From NCBI RefSeq assembly GCF_016405965.1, contig NZ_JAEFCD010000022.1:1-64000 (forward strand): DNA of 64,000 bases, read 5' to 3'. Shown here piece after piece: positions 26,541 through 36,337 of this stretch. Source of the DNA: Alteromonas sp. IB21 (lineage in GTDB: Bacteria; Pseudomonadota; Gammaproteobacteria; Enterobacterales; Alteromonadaceae). Every line of letters starts with the position of its first letter. Within the stretch, counting starts at the first letter, position 1. Position numbers and translations under genes: made by a program. The notes under the pieces were generated by a model that did no database searches, had not been told where the DNA came from, and saw nothing but the letters and a program-made list of their open reading frames with translations.

Positions 26541-27715
26541 TGAAAAAATGGTTTGTTTTCGCGTTGTGTTTTGCCAGTTTCAACACTGCTGCCTCTTCGT
26601 CCGACTTTTCTTGGCATGGCTATATTTCTCAAGGCGCTACCCAGTCAAAAGGCAGTAGCTTTATCACCGATAATGACGATGTGACCGGAGAGCTTACTGA
26701 AATTGGACTCAATGGCTATTATCAACTGGCTGAGAATATCTCTATTGCTGGGCAAATTAACTATCTAGATGGTGGCAATCGGTTCGAGCAAGGGGCGCGT
26801 CTCGATTACTTGTTTGTAGATTGGAAACTGCCCAACTTGCCCGGCGGGTGGCGTGGCCAAATCCATGCAGGTCGCTTTAAAAATAGACATTGGCTGTACT
26901 CGGTAACACGAGACGTACCGCAGACACGCTACACTTCAGTACTTCCGCAATCGGTTTACTTCGATGGTTTTCGGGATGTTGCGCTTGGCAGCAACGGTAT
27001 TCAGACGAGCTTTTCCCACTTTGGAGAAAATAATATTTGGGAACTGAACTGGAGCTATGGACGGTCGAATATCAATGACTCTCAACGAGACTTTTTGTTA
27101 GGGAATGAGGCCAAGGGCAAAATCAAACAGGATTTTGTTCATCAAGCCAGTGTGTTTTGGCAGCCCTCATCAATGACATGGAAGTTAGGAGCGAGCTGGT
27201 TGAACTCAGATTTTCGATATACGCCCTCTGAAGACGACAACCGGCTCGCTGGCGGGGCTAACATTGAAAGAATCATGCTGTCAGGTCAATACTTTGCCGA
27301 AAGCTGGGAAATCTCTGCTGAACTAATCAGAGAAGCTCAAGACAGCCAGGGCCTATTCTCTCCTAACTTTGTTTCAAAACGAACAGGCGAAGGCGGTTTC
27401 GTCCAATTTAGATATTTGTTCAACAACGACGTAAGTGGGCTTATTGGCTTTGATACATACGTTAATGACACGTCAGACAGAAACGGAAAACAGTTAGAGG
27501 CGATGTCAGGCGGGTTAATACCGGCATATTTTGGCTATCAGGATACCTATACATTAGGGTTGCGTTGGGACATCGCGCCGAAATGGCGACTTCAAGGTGA
27601 GTATCATTGGGCCGAGGGAGCGACACGTGTGGTAAGTTTGTTGAATATGGACGTTGCATCCCATGCTGACAAATATTGGGAAATGTGGTCTCTGCAATTG
27701 ATGTACTGGTTTTAA
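26540..27715 (+). CDS. Porin-like outer-membrane beta-barrel protein
   Basis: 391 aa. A signal peptide (residues 1-18) precedes WHGYISQGATQSKGSSF and repeated amphipathic strands rich in Trp and Tyr, ending SLQLMYWF with the terminal aromatic typical of barrels. Strand GRFKNRHWLYSVTRDVPQTR resembles porin-like proteins encoded with PstS-like and GGDEF-EAL genes. It overlaps the preceding gene by one base and precedes the GGDEF-EAL gene by 8 bp. Confidence 0.78.
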   Translation: MKKWFVFALCFASFNTAASSSDFSWHGYISQGATQSKGSSFITDNDDVTGELTEIGLNGYYQLAENISIAGQINYLDGGNRFEQGARLDYLFVDWKLPNLPGGWRGQIHAGRFKNRHWLYSVTRDVPQTRYTSVLPQSVYFDGFRDVALGSNGIQTSFSHFGENNIWELNWSYGRSNINDSQRDFLLGNEAKGKIKQDFVHQASVFWQPSSMTWKLGASWLNSDFRYTPSEDDNRLAGGANIERIMLSGQYFAESWEISAELIREAQDSQGLFSPNFVSKRTGEGGFVQFRYLFNNDVSGLIGFDTYVNDTSDRNGKQLEAMSGGLIPAYFGYQDTYTLGLRWDIAPKWRLQGEYHWAEGATRVVSLLNMDVASHADKYWEMWSLQLMYWF

Positions 27716-27723
27716 GGGATAAA

Positions 27724-30168
27724 ATGAAGGTTCAGGTATCTTTTACTACCAAAACCATCCTCATCTTGCTGGCAATGGTTTTAACCGTTGCTATCGTTAT
27801 ATCGACTGTTTTGATCCAAGAATCTGACGCTAGAGTGCTACTTCAGCAGCGCGAGAGTCAAATAGCCAACCATCGTCGCGTCCAGCTTTTTGAAGACATA
27901 CTTCACGGACGTATGGTCACCCTCATCGACCTCATTAGCCGAAGAAATGATGCCTACACAACTAGCGTAGATGAACTACAACAGTCGTTAAGTAATCTCA
28001 ATGAATATCTCACTTTAACGTACCAAGTTGAGTCGTTATTGTTGTTCGACGAAGACGGTGTGGTAGGGAGTCCAGGTCGACCCGTTGATGCGAAAATTAC
28101 CAATCTCGTCAATACCACTCGAGCCACTTTTGAAAGTCGCTCGCTGTTGGCTTGTAACAGTGTGTGTACTCACCATATTTCAATTCCTGTGATGGCTGAT
28201 GGCGATGTCATTCCCATCATTGTGGTGTCAACATCAATGCGCGAATTATTGTATTTGTTCAGTCGTGCAACGGATGTTCACAAGGTGGCCATTGTTCAAG
28301 CAAGAGAAACGCGAGATAACGCGGTAGCGCTCACCATAGCAAGCCAAGTCTCTGCAGCAAACCGTCAGTATCTGCAGTCACTTTTTGACGCTTTACCCCA
28401 AGCGTGGCGTATTGATGATTTAGTGATAAAAGGGCTCAATATCGCGCTTGAAAACAAACACCTGCTAGTGAGTTTGTTGCCATTTGAACATGCAACCGGC
28501 GATCGGCCTTATTTGCTAATAGTGCAAGACGTATCCGCCACCGTACAACAAAATGAACAGTATCAATATGTGGTTATTTCCAGCGCGATCGCGCTTTTCT
28601 TAATTTTTTCATCACTCCTTTATCTGTTTTTAAATCAATATCGCATCAGGCTTCTAGGCATAAGCGAGCGCTTACCTATGTTAGCTGAGCACAAGTTTAG
28701 TGAATTTTACACCAGTGCGGCTAAGCGCAGAATGACTCCCGTTTTCAGGTTTACTGATGAGCTTGACGTTGTAGAAGAAGCTGCTAACGATTTAGCCCGT
28801 CAACTCGAAAGCTTTGACGGTCAAATGGCCATCAATACAGCTAAACTTGAAAAAATGGCCATGTTCGATGTGCTCACAGGCTTGCCTAATAGAAATATGC
28901 TGACCTTTCAAATAGAAAAGCAGTTGGCGGGTTCTATCCGAGATGAACGGTTAGTGGCGCTTATGTTTATGGACTTGGATGACTTTAAAAAAGTGAATGA
29001 TAGTCATGGCCATGACGTGGGCGACAAGTTATTAAAAGCTGCTGCAATGCGTATTTCTCGCCCTATTAGAGAATCTGATATCGCTTCACGATTCGGCGGC
29101 GATGAGTTCGTTATTTTATTATCAAACATCGAAAGCAAGAAACACATCGATAAGGTCGCGCAAAAAATTATCGACGAGTTCAAAGAGCCGATAATAGTTG
29201 ATGGGGTGACTTTTTATGTCTCTATCAGCATAGGTATTGCCATAACCAGCCATGCACGAGCCACGCCTGTAGAGCTCTTACGTCACGCTGATATTGCTAT
29301 GTATGAGGCCAAAGCCAAAAAAGGCGCTGCGTTTAGAGTTTATGATGCCACCATGAACCTAAAAGTAATGCAAAAGGTGGAGTTAGAGTCTGAGGCAAGA
29401 GAAGCACTTAGAGATAACCAGTTCAGCTTAGCGCTTCAGCCTCAAATAGAGATGCATACTGGCAAGCTAGTAGGGTTTGAAGCATTACTACGCTGGAGTC
29501 ACCCAACGAAAGGGCAAATCTCACCGGCAGAGTTTATCCCATTACTTGAAAACACCTCTTTCATGCTTGAATTAGACTACTGGGTTATCGCGCGCTCAAC
29601 CCATTTAATTCGCGAGTTTAACAGTAACGGATATTCACATATCAAGATTGCTATTAACTTGTCCGCAGGCCAGTTTTTGGACCCAACGTTGCCAGAGTTT
29701 TTGCAGCAGCAGATCATCATAAATGACATCGCGCCAAACCAAGTTTGTTTAGAGTTGACCGAAACCGTGCTCGTTTCTGACATCAATCGTGCAACCAGCA
29801 TTATGAAAACCATTCAGGACATGGGATGTATGCTTGCAATTGATGATTTTGGAACCGGCTATTCATCGCTCAGCTATCTCAAATCCTTGCCGGCAGACTA
29901 CATTAAAATAGACCGATCATTTGTTGCTAATATAGCCAGTAGCGCCGACGATAGGAACATTGTTCATTCCACTATATCCATGGTGCGTAATATGGGAATG
30001 CAGGTTGTGGCAGAGGGTATCGAAACCAGCGAGCAGTATGAATTACTGTGTCATTTTGACTGCGATATCGGACAAGGCTACCTCATTAGTAAGCCGATAT
30101 CAGAAACAGATATCTGGGCCGTGCTGGACAGCAAAGTAGAGTACAACCTTTGGAAGGACTTTGCGTAG
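27724..30168 (+). CDS. Membrane GGDEF-EAL protein (c-di-GMP cyclase/phosphodiesterase)
   Basis: 814 aa from the ATG at 27724, which has AAGGGA upstream; the open frame also extends into the porin gene. Transmembrane helix at about 10-30, periplasmic sensor of about 240 residues, second transmembrane helix near 280-305, then GGDEF at 458-462 with a preceding RxxD inhibitory site (RESD), then EAL at 586-588 with LELTETV, IDDFGTGYSS and EGIE intact. Both domains look active. Third gene of the PstS-like/porin/GGDEF-EAL unit, so the periplasmic domain may read the state of its partners. Confidence 0.92.
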   Translation: MKVQVSFTTKTILILLAMVLTVAIVISTVLIQESDARVLLQQRESQIANHRRVQLFEDILHGRMVTLIDLISRRNDAYTTSVDELQQSLSNLNEYLTLTYQVESLLLFDEDGVVGSPGRPVDAKITNLVNTTRATFESRSLLACNSVCTHHISIPVMADGDVIPIIVVSTSMRELLYLFSRATDVHKVAIVQARETRDNAVALTIASQVSAANRQYLQSLFDALPQAWRIDDLVIKGLNIALENKHLLVSLLPFEHATGDRPYLLIVQDVSATVQQNEQYQYVVISSAIALFLIFSSLLYLFLNQYRIRLLGISERLPMLAEHKFSEFYTSAAKRRMTPVFRFTDELDVVEEAANDLARQLESFDGQMAINTAKLEKMAMFDVLTGLPNRNMLTFQIEKQLAGSIRDERLVALMFMDLDDFKKVNDSHGHDVGDKLLKAAAMRISRPIRESDIASRFGGDEFVILLSNIESKKHIDKVAQKIIDEFKEPIIVDGVTFYVSISIGIAITSHARATPVELLRHADIAMYEAKAKKGAAFRVYDATMNLKVMQKVELESEAREALRDNQFSLALQPQIEMHTGKLVGFEALLRWSHPTKGQISPAEFIPLLENTSFMLELDYWVIARSTHLIREFNSNGYSHIKIAINLSAGQFLDPTLPEFLQQQIIINDIAPNQVCLELTETVLVSDINRATSIMKTIQDMGCMLAIDDFGTGYSSLSYLKSLPADYIKIDRSFVANIASSADDRNIVHSTISMVRNMGMQVVAEGIETSEQYELLCHFDCDIGQGYLISKPISETDIWAVLDSKVEYNLWKDFA

Positions 30169-30330
30169 CAGTGCGTTGCACCGCTTCACGCAGATGTCTG
30201 TACATTCAAGTGTGTTGAATAATTTACAAACTTAGTCGACAAACCCATTAAATACACCGCATGGGTGTGTACCCTTCAACCCGCTTTCATTACACTACAG
30301 GTTTTTAAATACCTACACTCGGAGAATGGC

Positions 30331-31527
30331 ATGTCTGCGGCATTTATCTCTCAATTGCAATCGCAAATTGAAGCCACGAAAGAAGATGGTTTGTACAAGA
30401 AAGAGCGTGTTATCACGTCGCAACAGCAAGCAGATATAGGCGTAGCTGGTGGCGATCACGTTATTAACTTTTGTGCTAACAATTACCTTGGTCTAGCAAA
30501 CAATGAAAGCTTGATAGAAGCGGCTAAAAACGGTCTGGATAGCCATGGATTCGGTGTAGCTTCCGTACGTTTCATCTGCGGAACTCAAGATATTCACAAA
30601 GAACTTGAAGCGTCGATTAGCGACTTTTTAGGCACGGAAGATACAATTCTTTATCCTTCTTGCTTCGACGCCAACGGCGGTTTGTTTGAAACCCTACTTG
30701 GGCCAGAAGATGCCATTATCTCTGACGCGCTAAACCACGCCAGTATTATTGACGGCGTGCGCTTGTCAAAAGCGAAGCGTTACCGTTATGCGAACAATGA
30801 CATGGCCGCACTAGAAGAGCAGCTGAAGCAAGCGAATGCCGATGGAGCGCGCTTTAAAATTATTGCCACAGACGGTGTGTTCTCAATGGACGGTGTAATT
30901 GCCGACTTGGCCTCAATTTGCGACCTAGCGGATAAATATGATGCCATGGTAATGGTTGATGACTGTCACGCAACAGGTTTCCTTGGTGAAAACGGCAAAG
31001 GCAGTCACGAATATTGTGGCGTTATGGGCCGTGTAGACATTATCACTGGTACCCTTGGTAAAGCACTAGGCGGTGCGTCGGGCGGTTATACGTCGGGCAA
31101 AAAAGAAGTGGTTGAATGGTTACGCCAGCGTTCTCGTCCTTACCTTTTCTCTAACTCTGTTGCGCCACCTATTGTTTCGGCATCACTTAAAGTATTTGAA
31201 ATGATGAAAGATGGCGATGAGCTTCGCGCTAACCTGTGGCGCAATGCCAACCATTTCCGTAAACGTATGGAAGACGCGGGCTTTACGCTTGCGGGTAAAG
31301 ACCACGCTATTATTCCAGTTATGCTAGGTGACGCCCGTTTAGCAAGCGAAATGGCAGACAAACTGCTTGAAAAAGGCATTTACGTTATTGGTTTTTCATA
31401 CCCAGTGGTACCGAAGGGGCAAGCCCGAATTCGTACCCAAATGTCAGCTGGTCATAGTTTAGAACACGTTGATAAAGCCATTGACGCGTTTATCGAAGTT
31501 GGTCGCGAAATGGGAGTGATTTCATGA
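30331..31527 (+). CDS. kbl: 2-amino-3-ketobutyrate CoA ligase (glycine C-acetyltransferase)
   Basis: 398 aa, identical in length to E. coli Kbl when started at the ATG at 30331 ([10 protein letters not shown], with GGAG 7 bp upstream). PLP-dependent alpha-oxoamine synthase fold: [30 protein letters not shown] and the PLP lysine K244 in [12 protein letters not shown]. Cleaves 2-amino-3-ketobutyrate with CoA to glycine and acetyl-CoA in threonine breakdown. Overlaps tdh by 4 bp. Confidence 0.97.
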   Translation: MSAAFISQLQSQIEATKEDGLYKKERVITSQQQADIGVAGGDHVINFCANNYLGLANNESLIEAAKNGLDSHGFGVASVRFICGTQDIHKELEASISDFLGTEDTILYPSCFDANGGLFETLLGPEDAIISDALNHASIIDGVRLSKAKRYRYANNDMAALEEQLKQANADGARFKIIATDGVFSMDGVIADLASICDLADKYDAMVMVDDCHATGFLGENGKGSHEYCGVMGRVDIITGTLGKALGGASGGYTSGKKEVVEWLRQRSRPYLFSNSVAPPIVSASLKVFEMMKDGDELRANLWRNANHFRKRMEDAGFTLAGKDHAIIPVMLGDARLASEMADKLLEKGIYVIGFSYPVVPKGQARIRTQMSAGHSLEHVDKAIDAFIEVGREMGVIS

Positions 31528-32549
31528 AGTCACTAGTTAAAGCGAAAGCAGAAAAAGGCATTTGGCTTCAAGACACGCTAAAACCTGAGGTAGGTCATAA
31601 CGACCTGCTGATTAAAATTCGCAAAACCGCAATTTGTGGTACCGACATGCACATATACAACTGGGACGAGTGGTCGCAAAATACGATCCCAGTACCCATG
31701 GTGGTAGGTCACGAGTATGTAGGCGAAGTGGTTGGCATGGGCCAAGAAGTGAAAGGGTTCAGCGTTGGCGACCGGGTTTCTGGTGAAGGTCATATCACGT
31801 GTGGCCATTGCCGTAACTGTCGAGCAGGCCGGGTGCATTTATGCCGTAACACTGAAGGTGTGGGCGTGAATCGTCCAGGCGCATTTGCCGAATATTTGGT
31901 AATCCCTGCGTTCAACGCATTTAAAATACCAGACAACATCAGTGATGATCTCGCGTCTATCTTTGACCCATTTGGCAATGCGGTTCACACCGCACTCAGT
32001 TTTGATTTAGTGGGTGAAGACGTACTTATTACTGGGGCTGGCCCAATTGGTATCATGGCAGCGGCAGTAGCGAAGCACGTTGGCGCACGTCACGTTGTTG
32101 TCACCGACATCAATCCATACCGTCTTGAACTTGCAAAGAAAATGGGCGCCACTCGCGCCGTGGACGTCAGCAAGGAAGATCTTAAAGACGTGATGAACGA
32201 CTTGGGCATGACAGAAGGCTTTGACGTAGGTCTTGAGATGTCAGGTGTGCCGGCTGCGTTCAGAGACATGCTTAACAAAATGAACCACGGCGGCAAAATA
32301 GCCATGCTAGGTATTCCGCCACAAGATGTGGCGATTGACTGGAATCAGGTTATTTTCAAAGGCTTGGTGATAAAGGGTATCTACGGCCGAGAAATGTTTG
32401 AAACCTGGTACAAGATGGCAAGCCTGCTGCAAAGTGGTTTAGATTTATCACCCATTATTACTCATACCTTTTCTATTGATGACTTTCAGAAAGGGTTTGA
32501 TACCATGGGATCAGGACACTCAGGTAAAGTTATTCTGGACTGGCAATAA
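31524..32549 (+). CDS. tdh: L-threonine 3-dehydrogenase
   Basis: 341 aa, as in E. coli. Zinc alcohol dehydrogenase family with catalytic Cys38 in [23 protein letters not shown], the structural zinc cysteines in [15 protein letters not shown], and the Rossmann motif [10 protein letters not shown]. Oxidises threonine to 2-amino-3-ketobutyrate, the Kbl substrate. Overlaps kbl by 4 bp and glpE by 1 bp, so the three are one operon. Confidence 0.98.
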   Translation: MKSLVKAKAEKGIWLQDTLKPEVGHNDLLIKIRKTAICGTDMHIYNWDEWSQNTIPVPMVVGHEYVGEVVGMGQEVKGFSVGDRVSGEGHITCGHCRNCRAGRVHLCRNTEGVGVNRPGAFAEYLVIPAFNAFKIPDNISDDLASIFDPFGNAVHTALSFDLVGEDVLITGAGPIGIMAAAVAKHVGARHVVVTDINPYRLELAKKMGATRAVDVSKEDLKDVMNDLGMTEGFDVGLEMSGVPAAFRDMLNKMNHGGKIAMLGIPPQDVAIDWNQVIFKGLVIKGIYGREMFETWYKMASLLQSGLDLSPIITHTFSIDDFQKGFDTMGSGHSGKVILDWQ

Positions 32550-32860
32550 TGACAACATTCACACACATTAGCGTAGACGACGTGGCTAATTTTCAAGGCG
32601 ACGTCACTATTGTGGACATACGCGATCCTCAATCATTTGCTAATGGGCATATGCCGAACGCTTCCCCGTTAAACAATGACAATTTTGCTGCGTTTATCGA
32701 GCAGACGCCTAAAGACATGCCCGTGGTGGTTGTTTGTTATCACGGTGTAAGTAGCCAACAAGCTGCGCAGGTAATAGCTCAGCAGGGTTTTGAAACCGTC
32801 TATAGTATGGACGGTGGGTTTGAAGCCTGGCGACTAGCAAACCCAGTAGAAACAGCATAA
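32549..32860 (+). CDS. glpE: Thiosulfate sulfurtransferase GlpE (rhodanese)
   Basis: 103 aa single rhodanese domain. VTIVDIRDPQSFANGHMPNA and the active-site loop with Cys63 in VVCYHGVSSQQ match GlpE (CYHGNSS in E. coli). The domain ends MDGGFEAWR. Transfers sulfur from thiosulfate to thiol acceptors or thioredoxin. Co-transcribed with kbl-tdh and followed by a strong terminator before glpG. Confidence 0.92.
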   Translation: MTTFTHISVDDVANFQGDVTIVDIRDPQSFANGHMPNASPLNNDNFAAFIEQTPKDMPVVVVCYHGVSSQQAAQVIAQQGFETVYSMDGGFEAWRLANPVETA

Positions 32861-32892
32861 AACAAAGGTGCACAATGTGCACCTTTGTTTTA
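32861..32892. terminator. Terminator after glpE
   Basis: A perfect 13-bp stem (AACAAAGGTGCAC against GTGCACCTTTGTT) with a 3-nt loop, followed by TTTTA, starting at the glpE stop. It separates the threonine operon from glpG. Confidence 0.85.
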
Positions 32893-32999
32893 TGCTTTTC
32901 ACTCGCAATACATTCCAGTATAAAGGTGTTATGTAGGGCATCCTCACTAAACGTAACGTCGCGTTAATTCATTTCATGCTTTAGGGTAATAAGTAGCTT

Positions 33000-33863
33000 A
33001 TGGGCCATCCTTTAATTGCGTTTAATCAACAAAGTCCCGCGCATCTTCTCGCTAACTACCTAACCAGTCAAAGCATCACGGCAACGGTGATGCAGAGTGA
33101 CAAAGAGTTTGTTGTAGTGCTAAATGATCATGCACATGTCGATCGCGCAAAAGTAATTGCAGAAGACTTTTTGGCCAACCCAACCCATCCTAAATATCAG
33201 CAAGCGGCCTGGGATAGCGGTAAGAATGTGCAGTTAGCGCCTTCTGGTAGTGGCTTATCAGTGAAAAACATCATTCATGATGCAATTAAAGCTCCCTTCA
33301 CCTCAGTCGTGTTTCTTCTTTGTGTTGCGGTTTATACATTGTCGTTATTAGGGCTATTTGCGCCTATTGCGCAACATTTGCTCATGCAGCCATTCTCAGT
33401 CTTATTGGAAAATCACGAGTGGTGGCGCTTATTGGGCCCAGCGTTTATTCACTTCTCAGCCTTACACATCATATTTAACCTGCTTTGGTGGGGCATGCTA
33501 GGCGCCAAGATAGAACGTACGCTTGGGGTGAGTATGTTACTTATCGTGTTCTTAGTGTCGGCGACTATTTCAAACGCTGCTCAAGCTATCTTTAGCGACC
33601 CGGTTCAGGCTAATTTGTATTTGTTTGGCGGACTGTCGGGTGTTGTTTATGCCGTAATGGGCTTTGTTTGGTGGTTGGGCTGGTTACGACCAAGCTGGGG
33701 CTTGTCGTTACCAAACTCCATAGTTGGCTTCATGCTGGTATGGTTAGTTTTAGGTTACGCTGACATTCTTTGGGTAAATATGGCGAATGCTGCTCATACG
33801 GCGGGTCTTATTTCAGGTTGCTTACTGGCAGGAGCTTTAAGCTTAGGCTCTGCAAAGCGATAA
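33000..33863 (+). CDS. glpG: Rhomboid intramembrane serine protease GlpG
   Basis: 287 aa. Cytoplasmic N-terminal domain of about 95 residues, then six membrane helices. The catalytic Ser213 in GGLSGVVYAVMGF and His266 in NAAHTAGL, plus H156 and N160 (HIIFNLLWW) lining the oxyanion hole, are all present. Cleaves transmembrane substrates within the bilayer. It follows glpE as in E. coli, but the glpR regulator is missing. Confidence 0.95.
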   Translation: MGHPLIAFNQQSPAHLLANYLTSQSITATVMQSDKEFVVVLNDHAHVDRAKVIAEDFLANPTHPKYQQAAWDSGKNVQLAPSGSGLSVKNIIHDAIKAPFTSVVFLLCVAVYTLSLLGLFAPIAQHLLMQPFSVLLENHEWWRLLGPAFIHFSALHIIFNLLWWGMLGAKIERTLGVSMLLIVFLVSATISNAAQAIFSDPVQANLYLFGGLSGVVYAVMGFVWWLGWLRPSWGLSLPNSIVGFMLVWLVLGYADILWVNMANAAHTAGLISGCLLAGALSLGSAKR

Positions 33864-33897
33864 CAATAGAAAGCGGTTATCGATGACGCCTAATCGC

Positions 33898-34311
33898 TTA
33901 ACCGCCTTGGTAAAGGTATTTTGTGAAGATAACATTTTTCACCACTTCGCCGCCGGTTTCCTGTTTCATGTGCTCTTGAAGGGCTTTCAGAATGGCGCGG
34001 CGGATGTCTTCACGACCGGTCAGTGATTTGACCTTTTCCGCTGGCTGCTGACCGAATATCTCAATGGCTGTCGAACGCAGTAAAGGTAGATGGTGCTCGG
34101 CAATTTCTAATTGGCTCACATCGTTGATCATCAATTCCACAGATACGCGAACGTAGCCTAACTTTTGTGCGCTGTCGCTAATGTAGTTTGTAACAATTTC
34201 TGGCTCTAAACTTAAATAGGCAAAATTGGCTTTATCTTGCGCCATTGCTGGGCTACCGCCGATAACCAACAAACCAAGCGCAAAAACGCGTAAAACTAAC
34301 GACTTAAGCAT
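33898..34311 (-). CDS. FliL-like flagellar basal body-associated family protein
   Basis: 137 aa. Instead of the usual cytoplasmic tail and TM helix of FliL it has a cleavable-looking signal (MLKSLVLRVFALGLLVIGGSPAMAQ written in parts, cleavage after AMA). The FliL domain is seen in ANFAYLSLEPEIVTNY, LGYVRVSVELMIND and ILKALQEHMKQ. No flagellar genes are near. Several marine gammaproteobacteria carry such a lone FliL-like gene beside ubiC. Divergent from ubiC; role unknown. Confidence 0.78.
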   Translation of the reverse strand: MLKSLVLRVFALGLLVIGGSPAMAQDKANFAYLSLEPEIVTNYISDSAQKLGYVRVSVELMINDVSQLEIAEHHLPLLRSTAIEIFGQQPAEKVKSLTGREDIRRAILKALQEHMKQETGGEVVKNVIFTKYLYQGG

Positions 34312-34458
34312 AGTGAAGTCCGGAATACCAAAGTTAAAAATTCCCTAGTAGTTTAGCAAAACTCAGATTAAACACACTACTGCAAAAGTTTAACCTAATG
34401 AAAATATTTGAATATGACGTGTTATCATACTAACAGATTCATTATTCGGGTTTTTCGT

Positions 34459-35028
34459 GTGAGTTTTAATGCCACTTTTCCAGTGGGTCTGCCGGTAAAC
34501 TGGCAAGCACCGTCTGACGTCACAATTCCTCATTTACAGCTTAACAGCTGGCTATTAGACACGGGTTCACTTACCGAACGTGTGCAATCCTCAAGCGAAC
34601 ATTTCGCGTTAGAGCTACTAGGTCAACAAACTCAAACCCCTCATAGTAACGAACTGTCTCTTTTGCACGTTAACGGAGAAACCAGCTATCAAGCCCGGGA
34701 AATATTGCTATGTGGCGATCACACCCCTTGGGTATTTGCGCGCTCTATCATTCCCCAGGCATTTGTTGATAGTGAGTTATCGAACCTAGGTCAAGAGCCG
34801 TTGGGAAAGCGTCTTTTTAATGATGCGCGCTTTATCCGCTCTGCCTTTGAAGTATGTCAGGTTTCGGCTTCGCAGTTTGGCATACATAGCAATGAAGTTT
34901 TGTGGGGTAGACGGTCGTTGTTTACGTTAGACAGTTACAGCATGATAGTGGCCGAGGTTTTCCTTCCGGCTTGTCCAGCTTATCGTCAGCCCGCGAGCAG
35001 TAACATAAAAAGCGAAAAGCAATTATGA
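34459..35028 (+). CDS. ubiC: Chorismate lyase UbiC
   Basis: 189 aa from the GTG at 34459 ([10 protein letters not shown]), the start that best fits the family length; the frame stays open upstream to a TTG at 34408 (206 aa). [44 protein letters not shown] and [11 protein letters not shown] correspond to conserved UbiC blocks, including the WGRRS product-binding region. Removes pyruvate from chorismate to give 4-hydroxybenzoate, first step of ubiquinone synthesis. Overlaps ubiA by 4 bp. Confidence 0.9.
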   Translation: MSFNATFPVGLPVNWQAPSDVTIPHLQLNSWLLDTGSLTERVQSSSEHFALELLGQQTQTPHSNELSLLHVNGETSYQAREILLCGDHTPWVFARSIIPQAFVDSELSNLGQEPLGKRLFNDARFIRSAFEVCQVSASQFGIHSNEVLWGRRSLFTLDSYSMIVAEVFLPACPAYRQPASSNIKSEKQL

Positions 35029-35882
35029 AGCACAATTGGAATGCGTACGCGCGACTCATGCGCTTAGATAAACCCGTAGGTATTTACTTACTACTATGGC
35101 CAACCCTGTGGGCGCTTTTAATGGCCGCTCAGGGCGTGCCGTCGTTAACTATAACGCTAATTTTTGTGGCTGGCGTTATCGTTATGCGTTCGGCAGGCTG
35201 CGTGATTAATGACTATGCAGACAGAAAAGTGGATGGAAGCGTAAAGCGCACGGCGCAGCGACCGTTGGCAACCGGAGAAGTCACATCTAAACAAGCGCTT
35301 CAGCTATTTGGCCTGCTTATCGCCATAGCATTTGTGCTCGTGCTGTTTCTCAATTGGCAAACCATTGCGCTGTCGGTTATTGCTTTGCTTCTTGCTGCAA
35401 GCTATCCCTTCATGAAGCGTTATACCCACTTACCGCAGGTGGTTTTGGGTGCCGCCTTTGGCTGGGCCATTCCTATGGCTTTTATGGCAGTATTGGAGAC
35501 TGTACCTACGTACGCGTGGTGGTTGTTCGTTGCCAACTTGCTATGGACAGTAGCGTACGACACTATGTACGCCATGGTAGATCGCGACGACGACTTGCAA
35601 ATAGGTGTTAAGTCTACCGCCATATTGTTCGGTAAAAACGACGTACTGATAGTCATGCTGCTGCAAGCCTTGGCGCTAACAATTCTGTGGTTTATAGGCT
35701 GCGCTATTAATGCCACCTGGCCTTACTATACCGCAGTCCTGTTTTCGGCTCTTTTATGTGTGCGCCAATATCAACTTATTAAACGCCGCCAGAGAGAAGG
35801 TTGCTTTACCGCGTTTATTGAAAACCACTATATCGGCTTAGCCATTACCCTAGGTACTGCACTTCATTTTTATATGGTTTAG
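35025..35882 (+). CDS. ubiA: 4-hydroxybenzoate polyprenyltransferase UbiA
   Basis: 285 aa integral membrane protein with eight or nine helices. The two Asp-rich motifs that bind Mg-prenyl diphosphate are intact: [14 protein letters not shown] near residue 62 and the [17 protein letters not shown] block near residue 185. Attaches the polyprenyl chain to 4-hydroxybenzoate made by UbiC, whose gene overlaps it. Confidence 0.97.
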   Translation: MKHNWNAYARLMRLDKPVGIYLLLWPTLWALLMAAQGVPSLTITLIFVAGVIVMRSAGCVINDYADRKVDGSVKRTAQRPLATGEVTSKQALQLFGLLIAIAFVLVLFLNWQTIALSVIALLLAASYPFMKRYTHLPQVVLGAAFGWAIPMAFMAVLETVPTYAWWLFVANLLWTVAYDTMYAMVDRDDDLQIGVKSTAILFGKNDVLIVMLLQALALTILWFIGCAINATWPYYTAVLFSALLCVRQYQLIKRRQREGCFTAFIENHYIGLAITLGTALHFYMV

Positions 35883-35929
35883 GCGCGTAAGAAATGCGCC
35901 CCGTCAGATTTTATATTTGCTCATTCAAA

Positions 35930-35951
35930 AAAAGCGCCGTAAAGGCGCTTT
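35930..35951 (-). terminator. Terminator of ubiK
   Basis: On the minus strand AAAGCGCC-N5-GGCGCTTT is followed by a T-rich run (TTTTTTTGAATG). It lies 24 bp beyond the ubiK stop and also faces the convergent ubiA gene. Confidence 0.8.
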
Positions 35952-35974
35952 CTGGTTTCTAAAAGTACAAATGT

Positions 35975-36226
35975 CTACTTTTCTGCTAGCTTCGCTTCAA
36001 GCTCAGCAATGCGACCTTCCATCGCGTCTAGCTTTTCACGGGTGCGAATAAGCACTTGGCTTTGAATATCAAATTCTTCACGAGTCACTAAATCAAGCTT
36101 AGATAGCTGCGACTGCAAAACTGTTTTTACGCGGGCCTCAGCTTCTTCAGCCATGTTTTTTACGCCGGGTGGTACGGCATCAGCAATTTGTTTCGCTAAA
36201 TCTTCGAGTTTCTTCGGATCCAACAT
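35975..36226 (-). CDS. ubiK: Ubiquinone biosynthesis accessory factor UbiK (BMFP family)
   Basis: 83 aa. N-terminal amphipathic MLDPKKLEDLAKQIADAVPPG, then the trimeric coiled-coil C-terminal half (REKLDAMEGRIAELEAKLAEK written in parts) of the BMFP/YqiC family. UbiK helps the UbiJ-containing Ubi complex and binds membranes. It converges on ubiC-ubiA, giving a ubiquinone mini-cluster. Divergent from rep. Confidence 0.92.
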   Translation of the reverse strand: MLDPKKLEDLAKQIADAVPPGVKNMAEEAEARVKTVLQSQLSKLDLVTREEFDIQSQVLIRTREKLDAMEGRIAELEAKLAEK

Positions 36227-36337
36227 GGAATTCCCTTATAATGCGCAGCTCAAAATATGAAAGCTATTCTATCGGTATCGGCACGACATGCAATGAAAAC
36301 TGTGTTGAACCCCCGTGAACGTTGTTTTAGGAATTAG

